DNA of 64,000 nt from Caryophanales bacterium UBA4694 (GTDB lineage: Bacteria > Bacillota_I > Bacilli_A > RFN20 > CAG-288). Positions 51,513-61,200 of this stretch are shown piece by piece. A program made the translations under genes and the position numbers. Location: NCBI GenBank assembly GCA_002404835.1, contig DHKM01000005.1:1-64000 (forward strand), in the 5' to 3' direction. The notes beneath the pieces were generated by a model that was not told the origin of the DNA, ran no database searches, and worked only from the letters and a program-made list of their open reading frames with translations. The stretch's first letter is position 1, and every line of letters begins with the position of its first letter.

Positions 51513-54500
51513 ATGGCTAAAGAGAAGTTTACGATGAAATCTGTAGATGGTAACACTGCTGCTGCACTTGGCTCCTACAAGTTCAGCGAGGTTGCTGCTA
51601 TCTACCCGATCACTCCTTCTAGTCCGATGGCTGAACATGTCGATGAATATGCTGCTGCCGGTATGAAGAATGTATTCGGTGATGTCGTTAAGGTTGTTGA
51701 AATGCAGTCTGAAGCAGGTGCATCCGGTGCCGTTCATGGTGCCTTGCAGGGCGGTTCCTTAGCCGTTACTTATACTGCTTCTCAGGGCCTTCTTTTGATG
51801 ATCCCGAACATCTACAAATGGGTTGGTGAAGAGCTTCCTGCCGTCTTGCACTGTGCTGCAAGATCTTTGGCTAGTCGTTCTCTTTCCATCTTCGGAGACC
51901 ATGGTGACGTTTATGCCTGCCGTCAGACTGGTGCTGCCATGATCTGCGCACACTCTGTCCAGGAAGTTGCTGATCTTTCTCCTCTTGCACATCTTATTGC
52001 TATCAAGGCTTCCACTCCGGTCATTGATTTCTTTGATGGTTTTAGAACGTCCCATGAAATCCAGAACGTCGAATTCATCGATGATGCTTGGTGGAAGAGC
52101 CAGCTCGATGAGGTCGCTTTGGATAACTTCAAGAAGAGAGCTCTGAATCCACATGGTCATCCGGTTACCCGTGGTGGTGCCGAAAATGATGATATCACCT
52201 TCCAAGGAAGAGAAGCTCAGAATGTTCATGAAGACGAAATCGTCGATGTTGCCTGCGAATATTTCCAGAAACTCAGCGAAGCCAGCGGACGTCCGTATGC
52301 TCCGTTCACCTATTATGGTGATCCGAATGCTGACAGAGTCATCATTGCCATGGGTTCTGTCACAGAAACTGCTATCGAAGTGGTTGATGATCTTCTCAAG
52401 AAGGGTGAACATGTTGGTCTTGTGAAGGTTCATCTTTATAGACCGTTCTCTGTCAAACATCTCCTTAAGACTATCCCAGCATCTGTCAAGAAGATTGCTG
52501 TTTTGGATCGTACCAAGGAACCGGGTGCTGATGGTGAACCGCTCTATCTGGATGTTATTGCAGCTCTTAAGCAGGGTGGAAGAAATGATATCGAAGTCCT
52601 CGGCGGACGTTATGGTATTTCTTCTAAGGATACTGCCCCGAAGCATGTCAAGGCAGTCTTTGACTTCCTCGATGCTGAAAAGCGTTGGACTGGATTCACT
52701 GTCGGTATTGTGGATGATGTCACCCATCTTTCCATTCCGGTCGATGATGAATATAAAGTTCCGCATGATTATTCTTCCTGTTTGTTCTATGGTTTAGGCT
52801 CTGATGGTACTGTTTCCGCAAATAAGTCCTCCATCAAGATTATCGGTGATGAAACTCATCAGTATGCTCAGGCTTATTTTGCATACGATTCTAGAAAGGC
52901 CGGTGGTGTTACCCGTTCTCATTTGAGATTCGGTCATTCTCCGATCCATTCTACTTATTATGTTGAAAATGCGGACTTCATTTCCTGCTCTTTGGATTCC
53001 TATATTTTCAAGTTTGATATGATTTCATCTTTGAAGGATGGTGGTACTTTCCTTCTTAACACGGATATGGATGATGAAACTCTCATCAAATCCATGCCGA
53101 ACAAGATGAAGAAGCAGCTTGCCAAGAAGCATGCTAAGCTTTATGTCATCGATGCTAACAAGATTGCTCTTGAGACAGGTATGGGAAGACATACCAATAC
53201 GATTCTCCAGGCTTCCTTCTTCTATCTCAATCAGCAGATTATGCCATATGCCGAAGCTAGCGACTGGATGAAGAAGTTCGCTGCCAAGACTTATGCCAAG
53301 AAGGGCCAGGATGTTGTCGAAAACAACTACAAGGCTATTGATGCAGGTACTCAGGGCCTTAGAGAAGTCGCTGTCGATCCTAGCTGGGCTGATCTTGAAG
53401 TCACAGGACGTGGAAACAAGACCGGTGATGAATACTGGGATGAATATGTTTCCATCATCAATGATCTTGGTGGATATGATCTTCCGGTTTCGACTTTCAG
53501 AAAGTGGGAACTTGAAGATGGTACAATGCGTCCGAATATCACTTTCCAGGAAGATAGAGCCATTGCTGACCGTGTCCCGGTCTGGAACAAGGAAAATTGT
53601 ATCCAGTGCAACCAGTGCGCCTTTGTCTGTCCTCATGCTACTATCCGTCCGTTCTTACTTGATGATAATGATATTGCCAAGCTTCCGGAAGATGAGAGAG
53701 AGGATGTCTTGCCAGCTATTGGCGGACCGAAGGTCAAGGATCTTAAGTTCCGTATCCAGGTCTCTCCGATGAACTGCGTCGGTTGCGGACTTTGCGTCAA
53801 TGTCTGCCCTGGTAAGCCGAAGAAGGATGCCGAAGGCAAGATGATCAAGGATGAAAACGGCAAGCTTGTTATGGAGAAGGCTTTGAAGCTTTCTGAAGCA
53901 AAGCACGAATTCCATCATGAAGCTGCTGCTAAGGTCCTTTATAAGGAAATCGAACCGAAGATCGGATATTATCCGGCTGGAACTGTGAAGGAAATTGCCT
54001 TCCACAAGCCATATCAGGAAGTTTCCGGTGCCTGTGCAGGCTGCGGTGAGACTCCGTACTATCGTTTGGCATCTCAGCTCTTCGGACCTGATATGTTGGT
54101 TGCCAATGCTACTGGATGTTCTTCCATCTATAATGGTTCTACTCCGCTTACTCCGTTCATCACCAACAAGAACAATGAAGGTATTGCTTGGGCTAACTCT
54201 TTGTTCGAGGATAATGCCGAATATGGTTATGGTATGAGAATTGCTACCGATCAGAAGCTTTCCAGAATCTGCCGTATCATCACTGACAACATCAATTCCG
54301 TCGAACCGGAGCTCAAGGATGTTCTCAATGATTATATGCTTAACATCAAGAACAGAGCTCACATCCGTGAGATTCTTCCTAAGATGCTCCATTATATCAA
54401 TGCGTCTGCAAATGAAGGAATCAAGGCTCTTCTCCCGATGAAGAACGATCTTCTTGACAAGTCTGTCTGGATTATCGGTGGTGATGGATGGTCTTATGAT

Positions 54501-55112
54501 ATTGGCTATGGCGGAGTCGATCATGTCTTGGCCAGTGAAGATGATGTCAACATCCTCATCCTTGATACGGAAGTCTATTCCAATACCGGCGGTCAGATGT
54601 CTAAGTCTTCTCAGACGGGTCAGATTGCTAAGTTTGCTGCTTCTGGTAAGAAGACGGCTAAGAAGAATATGGCTTTGATGGCAATGGCATATGACCATGT
54701 CTATGTCGCTTCCATCTCCATGGGATCTAATCCTGCTCAGGCGATCAAGGCTTTACAGGAAGCTGAATCCTATAACGGTCCGTCTCTTGTCATGGCTTAT
54801 GCTCCTTGCGCCAACCATGGTATCAAGGGTGGTCTTGGTAACTCTATGGCTCAGGAGAAGATGGCTGTTGATTCTGGCTACTTCCTCACCTTCACATGGG
54901 ATCCAAGAAAGATGGAAAAGGGAGAGAATCCTCTTACCATGTCTTGCAAGCCTGACTTCACCAAGTATCGTGACTTTGTCATGACTTCTTCCAGATATTC
55001 TCAACTCTTCCGTGTCAATCCGGATCATGCTGAAGAGCTTCTCAACAAGTCTGCCAAGTATGCAGAACAGCGTTATCATGATATTCTCAGATATGCTGGT
55101 CTTGAGAAGTAG
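51513..55112 (+). CDS. nifJ: Pyruvate:ferredoxin (flavodoxin) oxidoreductase
   Basis: PFOR converts pyruvate and CoA to acetyl-CoA, CO2 and reduced ferredoxin in anaerobes. The single-chain, 1199-residue enzyme has the pyruvate domain (YPITPSSPMAEHVDEY near residue 27), the CoA-binding domain II-III, and two 4Fe-4S motifs (CIQCNQCAFVCP near 695 and CVGCGLCVNVCP near 752). The thiamine-diphosphate domain follows, with CAGCGETPYY near 845 and GDGWSYDIGYGG near 990. The start at 51513 has GGAGG upstream; the longer frame to 51423 lies before the promoter -10 box. Codon use is strongly biased, suggesting very high expression. Confidence 0.97.
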   Translation: MAKEKFTMKSVDGNTAAALGSYKFSEVAAIYPITPSSPMAEHVDEYAAAGMKNVFGDVVKVVEMQSEAGASGAVHGALQGGSLAVTYTASQGLLLMIPNIYKWVGEELPAVLHCAARSLASRSLSIFGDHGDVYACRQTGAAMICAHSVQEVADLSPLAHLIAIKASTPVIDFFDGFRTSHEIQNVEFIDDAWWKSQLDEVALDNFKKRALNPHGHPVTRGGAENDDITFQGREAQNVHEDEIVDVACEYFQKLSEASGRPYAPFTYYGDPNADRVIIAMGSVTETAIEVVDDLLKKGEHVGLVKVHLYRPFSVKHLLKTIPASVKKIAVLDRTKEPGADGEPLYLDVIAALKQGGRNDIEVLGGRYGISSKDTAPKHVKAVFDFLDAEKRWTGFTVGIVDDVTHLSIPVDDEYKVPHDYSSCLFYGLGSDGTVSANKSSIKIIGDETHQYAQAYFAYDSRKAGGVTRSHLRFGHSPIHSTYYVENADFISCSLDSYIFKFDMISSLKDGGTFLLNTDMDDETLIKSMPNKMKKQLAKKHAKLYVIDANKIALETGMGRHTNTILQASFFYLNQQIMPYAEASDWMKKFAAKTYAKKGQDVVENNYKAIDAGTQGLREVAVDPSWADLEVTGRGNKTGDEYWDEYVSIINDLGGYDLPVSTFRKWELEDGTMRPNITFQEDRAIADRVPVWNKENCIQCNQCAFVCPHATIRPFLLDDNDIAKLPEDEREDVLPAIGGPKVKDLKFRIQVSPMNCVGCGLCVNVCPGKPKKDAEGKMIKDENGKLVMEKALKLSEAKHEFHHEAAAKVLYKEIEPKIGYYPAGTVKEIAFHKPYQEVSGACAGCGETPYYRLASQLFGPDMLVANATGCSSIYNGSTPLTPFITNKNNEGIAWANSLFEDNAEYGYGMRIATDQKLSRICRIITDNINSVEPELKDVLNDYMLNIKNRAHIREILPKMLHYINASANEGIKALLPMKNDLLDKSVWIIGGDGWSYDIGYGGVDHVLASEDDVNILILDTEVYSNTGGQMSKSSQTGQIAKFAASGKKTAKKNMALMAMAYDHVYVASISMGSNPAQAIKALQEAESYNGPSLVMAYAPCANHGIKGGLGNSMAQEKMAVDSGYFLTFTWDPRKMEKGENPLTMSCKPDFTKYRDFVMTSSRYSQLFRVNPDHAEELLNKSAKYAEQRYHDILRYAGLEK

Positions 55113-55134
55113 TTTCTGAATCTATATTGAGTTA

Positions 55135-55167
55135 AGGCTATCGGTGAGATATACCGGTAGCCTTTTT
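55135..55167 (+). terminator. Terminator of the PFOR gene
   Basis: Arms AGGCTATCGGT and ACCGGTAGCCT (55135-55145 with 55153-55163, one mismatch) followed by TTTTT. Confidence 0.9.
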
Positions 55168-55175
55168 GTCATAAA

Positions 55176-55217
55176 TAAAAATCCTATTCTGAAGATTCTC
55201 CAGTATAGGATTTTTTT
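55176..55217. terminator. Terminator of the second GHKL kinase gene
   Basis: Arms AATCCTAT and ATAGGATT (55180-55187 with 55205-55212) have T runs on both strands, so the hairpin may work in both directions. Confidence 0.75.
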
Positions 55218-55221
55218 GATG

Positions 55222-56496
55222 TTATTTGTTTTCTTCTTTGCTGAAGAGAATGGTGACCGTAAAAAGATTGTTTTTCTGCGAGATGGTTAGAATCCCGTTA
55301 TAGAGATCTACGATGTTCTGAATGCTTTTCATTCCGTAACCATGAAGAGCTTTATCTCTGTTTGTCGTGATAGGAAGGTTTTCCGAGAAGTGGATTTGGT
55401 CTTTCAAATAGTTCTGGAAGACCAAAATGATATTGTCACTTGTATTATTCAATGATATACGGATTATTTTCCGCTCTTTGTCTTCTATTCCGCTTAAATA
55501 GTTTTCGGCATTTGTCAACGCATTAGAGAAGATGGATGCTATGTGATGTGGTTTCATGAATTCTAATAATTCACCATGAATGGAACAAATAAGCTCAATG
55601 CCTTTTTGCGAGCATAGATAAGCGTGTTCGCTAAGCATGATATCGATGGTCTGGTTTCCGGTTGCAAATTTTGATATTTTGGAATTTTCGATTTCGTTTA
55701 ATTCTTCTTTTTGGTTTTCCGATAATTCGGCTATGTTGTTCATCTGCTTCAAATCATGTTCGCGCATGTTTATTCTTTCGATGATTTTCTTGGTTTGATC
55801 GTATTGGCTTTTTTCCTTTTCAAGAAGGAAGGAGATGATTTTCTGCTCTTCCGTCAGTTCGTGGTTCCTGCAGTTGATGTCGTTGATGAGAATGACAAAT
55901 AAGGCGATGGAGGCAAACAACAGCTGTACGATGTTCAGCGTCAGCGGGTTGGAATAATATCTCTTGTAATCCGACTTGTAAACGGCGGAAAGAAAAGCGA
56001 AGATGAATAAACCGAAGAAGCAAGTCAGAATCATCCAAGAATGGTGGAATGATACTTTTTTGAATTTTTTCTTTCTGACACTTATGAAAAAGACAAATGT
56101 GTAAGTGATAAGGAATATGATCGGGACTTTTATTGCATAGGAAAGAAAATAGTCATTTGTTAATGCATCGAGATGGGGAGTGAGCATGTAGTACAGGGAA
56201 GAAAGGCAGAACTGTAAGGCATAGATATCCGTTGCATAGAAGAGAGCCTGCATGATATTGATTTTGAAGGAACAAAGCGAGCAGAGGAATACGGATGCGA
56301 TTGCGAGGAAATAAACGAGAAATTCCGGGCAGTTCGGGATTTTTTTCAAAAGGCAGGCTAGAATGAAGAAACATGGTATTGTCAGATACCAGAATTTTCT
56401 TCTGTCCTTCCATGGCAAGAACAGACAGGCCGCTAGGTATAATTCCAAAATAAACTGATATTGGATGAATAGTTTAAACACAGGGTTGTTAATCAT
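55222..56496 (-). CDS. AgrC-type GHKL sensor histidine kinase (second locus)
   Basis: The 424-residue kinase has six or seven N-terminal membrane helices (residues 10-215), a linker and a GHKL core with the phospho-acceptor in REHDLKQM near residue 243, an N box NALTNAENY near 325 and a G box HGYGMKSI near 383. In the N box the usual Asp is Thr, though the metal-binding Asn is kept. It overlaps its regulator gene as ATGA. By layout it corresponds to the kinase at 16-17 kb and probably serves the GH3 gene at 58 kb. Confidence 0.87.
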   Translation of the reverse strand: MINNPVFKLFIQYQFILELYLAACLFLPWKDRRKFWYLTIPCFFILACLLKKIPNCPEFLVYFLAIASVFLCSLCSFKINIMQALFYATDIYALQFCLSSLYYMLTPHLDALTNDYFLSYAIKVPIIFLITYTFVFFISVRKKKFKKVSFHHSWMILTCFFGLFIFAFLSAVYKSDYKRYYSNPLTLNIVQLLFASIALFVILINDINCRNHELTEEQKIISFLLEKEKSQYDQTKKIIERINMREHDLKQMNNIAELSENQKEELNEIENSKISKFATGNQTIDIMLSEHAYLCSQKGIELICSIHGELLEFMKPHHIASIFSNALTNAENYLSGIEDKERKIIRISLNNTSDNIILVFQNYLKDQIHFSENLPITTNRDKALHGYGMKSIQNIVDLYNGILTISQKNNLFTVTILFSKEENK

Positions 56497-57239
56497 AAGG
56501 CGATGGTTCCTTTCCTGATTAGATATTGGCTGAATTCTTCCATAAAATCATTTTTGAATATTCTAGATAAAGGTATTTCTGTTCCGTCGTCTATGAGGAT
56601 TTTGTCTGCTTTGACTTTTTTGATGTGGCATAGGTTGATCAGAAATGACTGACCTGCTTTTGAAAAAGAAAATCCGGAAAGTGATTTAGATATGTCGTTC
56701 ATGCTGCCTCGTACCTTGACCGGATTTTCTTCGTAGCCGCTGCTTGATATGAGATGGAAGTATAGGTTGTGTTTTTTGACTTCGATATACTGAATATCTT
56801 TTAGCTCAAGCACGATGATACCTTGAAAGGATTTGAGCTGTATTTTTCTGCTTATGGTTTCGTTTATGTCATCTAGATATTTCAAGGCATGGGTCAGATT
56901 CAGATTGAGGGAATAGTCTGATATCGGTTTTACCATGTAGCCTATGGCATTGACTTCATATCCATTGATGGCAAACTGCTGATAGTTTGTGCAGAAGAGG
57001 ATGGCTGTGTTTTGTGACTTTTTTCGTACTTCTTTTGCGATTTCGATTCCATTCATCTGAGGCATTTCCACGTCCAAAAAGAGGATATCGGTTTGTATTT
57101 CTTCTTTCAGGTATTCTCTTCCGGAGGTAAATATATGGATTTCAAATTCACATCCGCGGGATGCTTGGAAGGATTCGATTTTCTGCTTTAGATTTTCGGA
57201 TGCCTTTATATCATCATCTATTATCACTAAGGTATACAT
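56493..57239 (-). CDS. LytTR-family response regulator (second locus)
   Basis: The 248-residue regulator has an acidic pocket IDDDIK, phospho-acceptor Asp near residue 55 in FLDVEMPQ, the switch Thr in LFCTNYQ and Lys in VKP near 107. A LytTR domain follows from about residue 140. GGGGGAAAG lies upstream of the ATG. It is divergent from the third regulator gene, so the 160 bases between them may hold shared operators. Confidence 0.9.
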   Translation of the reverse strand: MYTLVIIDDDIKASENLKQKIESFQASRGCEFEIHIFTSGREYLKEEIQTDILFLDVEMPQMNGIEIAKEVRKKSQNTAILFCTNYQQFAINGYEVNAIGYMVKPISDYSLNLNLTHALKYLDDINETISRKIQLKSFQGIIVLELKDIQYIEVKKHNLYFHLISSSGYEENPVKVRGSMNDISKSLSGFSFSKAGQSFLINLCHIKKVKADKILIDDGTEIPLSRIFKNDFMEEFSQYLIRKGTIAL

Positions 57240-57396
57240 GATTTTTGGTATCTTTCCCCCTTTATTTTATTGCAAGAGCTTTGAACTTGGGATGTATTTT
57301 GGGTTAATTTCAATGTAATGTATGACAAAAAATAGCAAAACGCTGAAACCGATTTCAAAATATGGAATGCAATCAAACAAGGAGGGATTTTACCGG

Positions 57397-58146
57397 ATGC
57401 TGGAAATTGCCATAGTGAATTCGGATGAAATTATCCGAAGCAGGCTTTCTTCAATGATAGAGAAATTCTTTTCAAATAAAGAAATCAAGCCGAATATTTC
57501 TTCTTATAATGATGGGAAAACTTTCCTTAAGAATGATAAGAACATTGATCTTCTGATAATAGATTTTGATGGAAAGAGCAAATCGGGTCTTCAGATTGCC
57601 CAGGATTTCAGGGAAAAACATTCGGACAAAGGAATCATATTCCTGATTGAAAAAGAAGAGAATGCCATTCTTGGTTATCAGGTATTTGCAACAGGATGCC
57701 TGATGAAACCGATTGATGAAATTATGCTTGATTTATTCTTAAATAAGGAATATTTGAAGAAAAAAGACGAAGATAGTGCCAAGATATCCATTAAATCAAA
57801 AGATGGGCTGTTTGCCATTCGTTACGAAGACATCGCCTATATCGAGATTCAATGTCATACTTTGATGGTACATTATTTCAAGGATGGGGAATTGAAATGT
57901 CTTGTCTCAAGAAGCTCTTTGAAGGAATATGAGGAAAGACTTTCCGGTAGGAATTTTGCTAGATGCTGTGTCTATGCTTTGGTCAATCTGAAACACGTTT
58001 CCGCAATCAAATCAAAATCTGTCCATATTGGTAAAGCCAACGTCGTTCTTCCTCTCAGTGCTTCCAATAAGGAAAATTTTATATCTACGTTTATGCAATA
58101 TCTTTCTGACTTTTCGGTTTTATCAGGAGATGATATTTTCTTTTGA
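57397..58146 (+). CDS. Orphan LytTR regulator with degenerate receiver
   Basis: The 249-residue protein begins MLEIAIVNSDE and keeps a candidate phospho-acceptor Asp near residue 55 in IIDFDGKSKSG and the Lys in MKPIDE near 108. The MP after the Asp is lost and the switch Thr is replaced (FLIEKEEN), so phosphorylation-driven switching is doubtful. The LytTR domain, from about 135, is intact. The ATG at 57397 has GGAGGG ten bases upstream; an earlier ATG at 57322 has none. It lies directly before the GH3 gene in the same direction. Confidence 0.85.
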   Translation: MLEIAIVNSDEIIRSRLSSMIEKFFSNKEIKPNISSYNDGKTFLKNDKNIDLLIIDFDGKSKSGLQIAQDFREKHSDKGIIFLIEKEENAILGYQVFATGCLMKPIDEIMLDLFLNKEYLKKKDEDSAKISIKSKDGLFAIRYEDIAYIEIQCHTLMVHYFKDGELKCLVSRSSLKEYEERLSGRNFARCCVYALVNLKHVSAIKSKSVHIGKANVVLPLSASNKENFISTFMQYLSDFSVLSGDDIFF

Positions 58147-58153
58147 CTTCGAA

Positions 58154-58167
58154 GGCAACCGCTTACA
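58154..58167. promoter_or_regulatory. Possible cre (CcpA) site before second GH3 gene
   Basis: GGCAACCGCTTACA matches twelve of fourteen cre positions, about 70 bases upstream of the -35 box. The mismatches are in the half opposite to those of the site at 16083. Confidence 0.25.
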
Positions 58168-58226
58168 TTCCGCGAGCAAAAAATCATGAATTTTGGGCTC
58201 TAATTCGGTTGATGTATGACAATCGT

Positions 58227-58255
58227 TTGGATATTTCCTTTTTGAAAAATAGAAT
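58227..58255 (+). promoter_or_regulatory. Promoter of the second GH3 gene
   Basis: TTGGAT (58227-58232), a 17-base spacer and TAGAAT (58250-58255) predict a start near 58262 and a leader of about 29 bases with GGAGG. Confidence 0.6.
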
Positions 58256-58290
58256 GAAATCAGTTTGAAGTAACATTCAAGGAGGAATAT

Positions 58291-61200
58291 ATGAAACATT
58301 CAAACGTAAGAAGAAACATCCGTAAATTCTCCCTCTTTTTTGCTGTTCCGGTTCTTGCGGGAACATTCAGCAATGTCATGCATCCAGCAGATTTGGCTGA
58401 TTTCTCTTCTTTGAAGGGGAAGCATATCATCGGTGCTGATGGTGGCATGTATTATTCCGAGTTCAGCAGCAATGATGAACTGAAGGAAGCTACGAAGGAA
58501 AAGAACAAGGAACTTGTCGCTGATTCTGTCATCCTTCTTAAGAACGGTGGCGGTGCCTCTGGCAAAGAGAACATGCTTCCTTATTCTGGAATGAAGAATA
58601 TTTCCCTCTTCGGCGTGAATTCGTGGGCTTATGCCTATGGCGGAACCGGATCTGGTTCTGGTCAGCTTGAGAAGGGAGCCGATATTTATTCTTCTTTGGA
58701 AAATGCCGGATTGAAGATCAATCCTAGACTGAAACAGCTCTATATGGACCACTCTGCAGGTTCTCTTTCTGCTGAAGCAAAATGGTCGACTCCTACCTAT
58801 GAAGATACGGAACTTTCGATGGATCTTTATACGAATTCCATTACCTCTACATATCAAAGATATCATGATGCTGCTTTTGTCTTCCTCTCCAGACTCGGCG
58901 GAGAAGGTGCTGACTTGGGCAGAAAGAATGTTGCCGGCCGTGATGATCCCAACATGCATTATCTTGAGCTGACTACCAAAGAAAAAGCTTTGATCAAACA
59001 TGTCGAAGACAATTTTGACAAGGTCGTCGTTCTTATCAATTCCGGTAATATCCTTGAGATGGGCAAACTTCAGAATGATCCGAAGATCAGTGCCATCTTA
59101 AGCATTGGACAGACCGGAGACTATGGTTTTGATGGTGTTATCAAGGTCTTGACCGGAGAAGTTTCTCCTTCCGGAAGAACGGTTGACATCTGGGCTAGAG
59201 ACTTTACCACGGATCCTACTTATCAGAACTTCGGAGACGGGAATCAGACCGTTGAACAAGGTACAAACACAGATTATGTCAGCGGAGGAAAGACTTTTGG
59301 TAAGGAAGTCGAATACGAGGAAGGTATCTACCTTGGTTATAAGTATTATGAAACCATGCATAATGAAATCAAGGCTGGCAAGGTCAACCTTGGCGACGCT
59401 GCCACAAAGAAGGTGCTTGGCAGTGCTGATTTAGGAAGCGAATTCAGGGATGCAGATGACTGGTATGACAAGACCATCGTCTATCCGTTCGGTTATGGTC
59501 TAAGCTACACCAACTTCGAATGGTCGAATTTCACCGTCAGTAAGACTGGCACCGGAAAGGACATGAAGCTTGAGGCTTCTGTCGATGTCACAAACAAAGG
59601 AACCGTCAAGGGCAAGGATGTCGTTGAGCTTTATATGAATGCTCCTTATACCTATGGCGGAATTGAAAAGTCTTATGTCAAATTGGTTGGATTTGAAAAG
59701 ACGAAGGAGCTGAAACCGGGAGAAAAGGAAACTGTCAAGATCAGTTTTGACGCCTATCAGGTTGCTTCTTACGATTACAATGATGCCAACAAGAACGGAT
59801 TCAAGGGCTATGAAATCGAGCAGGGTCAGTATAAGTTCTTTGCAAGCAAGAATTCCCATGAACATGTTCTGACGGAATCTGTGAATTTGGAAGCCTCCAA
59901 GATCGAAACCTCCAAGGAAACCGGTCATAAGATCGAAAACGTCTTTACCAAGAACGAAGAAGGCTCCATGTATAACTATGCTTCCATTTCCCCGACTATG
60001 ACAATCCTTTCCAGAAGCAATATGATCTCTACCTTCCCGGTTGCACCGACGGAAGCTGAACGTACCATTACGGATGCATCTGATTCTACGAAGAATGCCA
60101 AGACGGCAGGAACAGAATTCGAAATCACCAAAGGCGAAATCTATAAGAAACTCAATTTCGGTTTCATCTTCGGAAAAGATGATGAATCCAAGGAAAGATG
60201 GAACAAGTGGGGAAACAACAAAGACAGTGTCATCCCATCCAACTGGACTCAGGCAGAAAATGAAAATGGTGAAGTGAAGATCCGTCTGGCCGACATGATG
60301 GGACTTAATCCATATGATACGACCTCCGTTGTCACATCCGACAATAAGAACATCAATGGATTAACCCATGCTGCTGCTTGGGATGCCTTCATGAATCAGC
60401 TTACTTATGAGGAACTCAAACTGCTGAACACAACCGGATTCTTCAAGACAGCACCGATCGAACGTATCGGAAAGGAAGAGGCTGTCGATCCGGATGGACC
60501 GTGTACCATCGGTGGTCAGACCAAGGACGGATATATTTCCGCAAGAGGTTCCTCTGGAACAAGATATTGGGCAACTTCCCAGACTCTTGCCGCTTCCTGG
60601 AACCAGACTTTGGCCGGCGAATTCGGAAGACTTATCGGCGAAGAAGGTATGTGGAACGGATACAACGGTTGGTATGCTCCGTCCATGAATACTCATAGAT
60701 CGCCGTTCTCTGGACGTAATTTCGAATACTATTCTCAGGATGGTGTCCAAGCTGGACTTATCACAAGCAAGGTCATTGCCGGAGCAAGCAGCCGCGGTGT
60801 CTATTCCTATATCAAGCATTTTGCTCTCAACGATCAGGAAACCAATCGTGGCGGTGTCTGCACCTGGGCTGACGAACAGAACATCCGTGAAAACTACCTG
60901 ACTCCTTTCCAGTATGCTGTCGAAGAAGGCGGTTCTGCCGGTATTATGACTGGATTCAATCGTATCGGTACTGTTGCCAACTCTGAACATTATCCGCTTC
61001 TTACCGAAATCTTAAGAGATGAGTGGGGATTCAGAGGACATATCGTCACAGATTACAAAGTCGGTAATGTCGGAGATAAGACAAACAACCTTGAAGTAAT
61101 GACAAGAGCCGGAAATAACATTCCGCTTGATGATAAAGCTAAGAATGCCAGAGGTGGCGGAGAATGGGATAAGACTCTCCGTGGTGGCAAAGGTGGAGTA

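Noticed and set aside
51759..52766. 335-codon minus-strand frame
   Set aside because: Antisense to PFOR, which has unmistakable Fe-S and thiamine motifs.
58201..58232. Paired LytTR binding repeats before the second GH3 gene
   Set aside because: Two GTT-containing half-sites occur, but their 17-base offset does not fit the roughly 21-22 base offset of known LytTR repeats.
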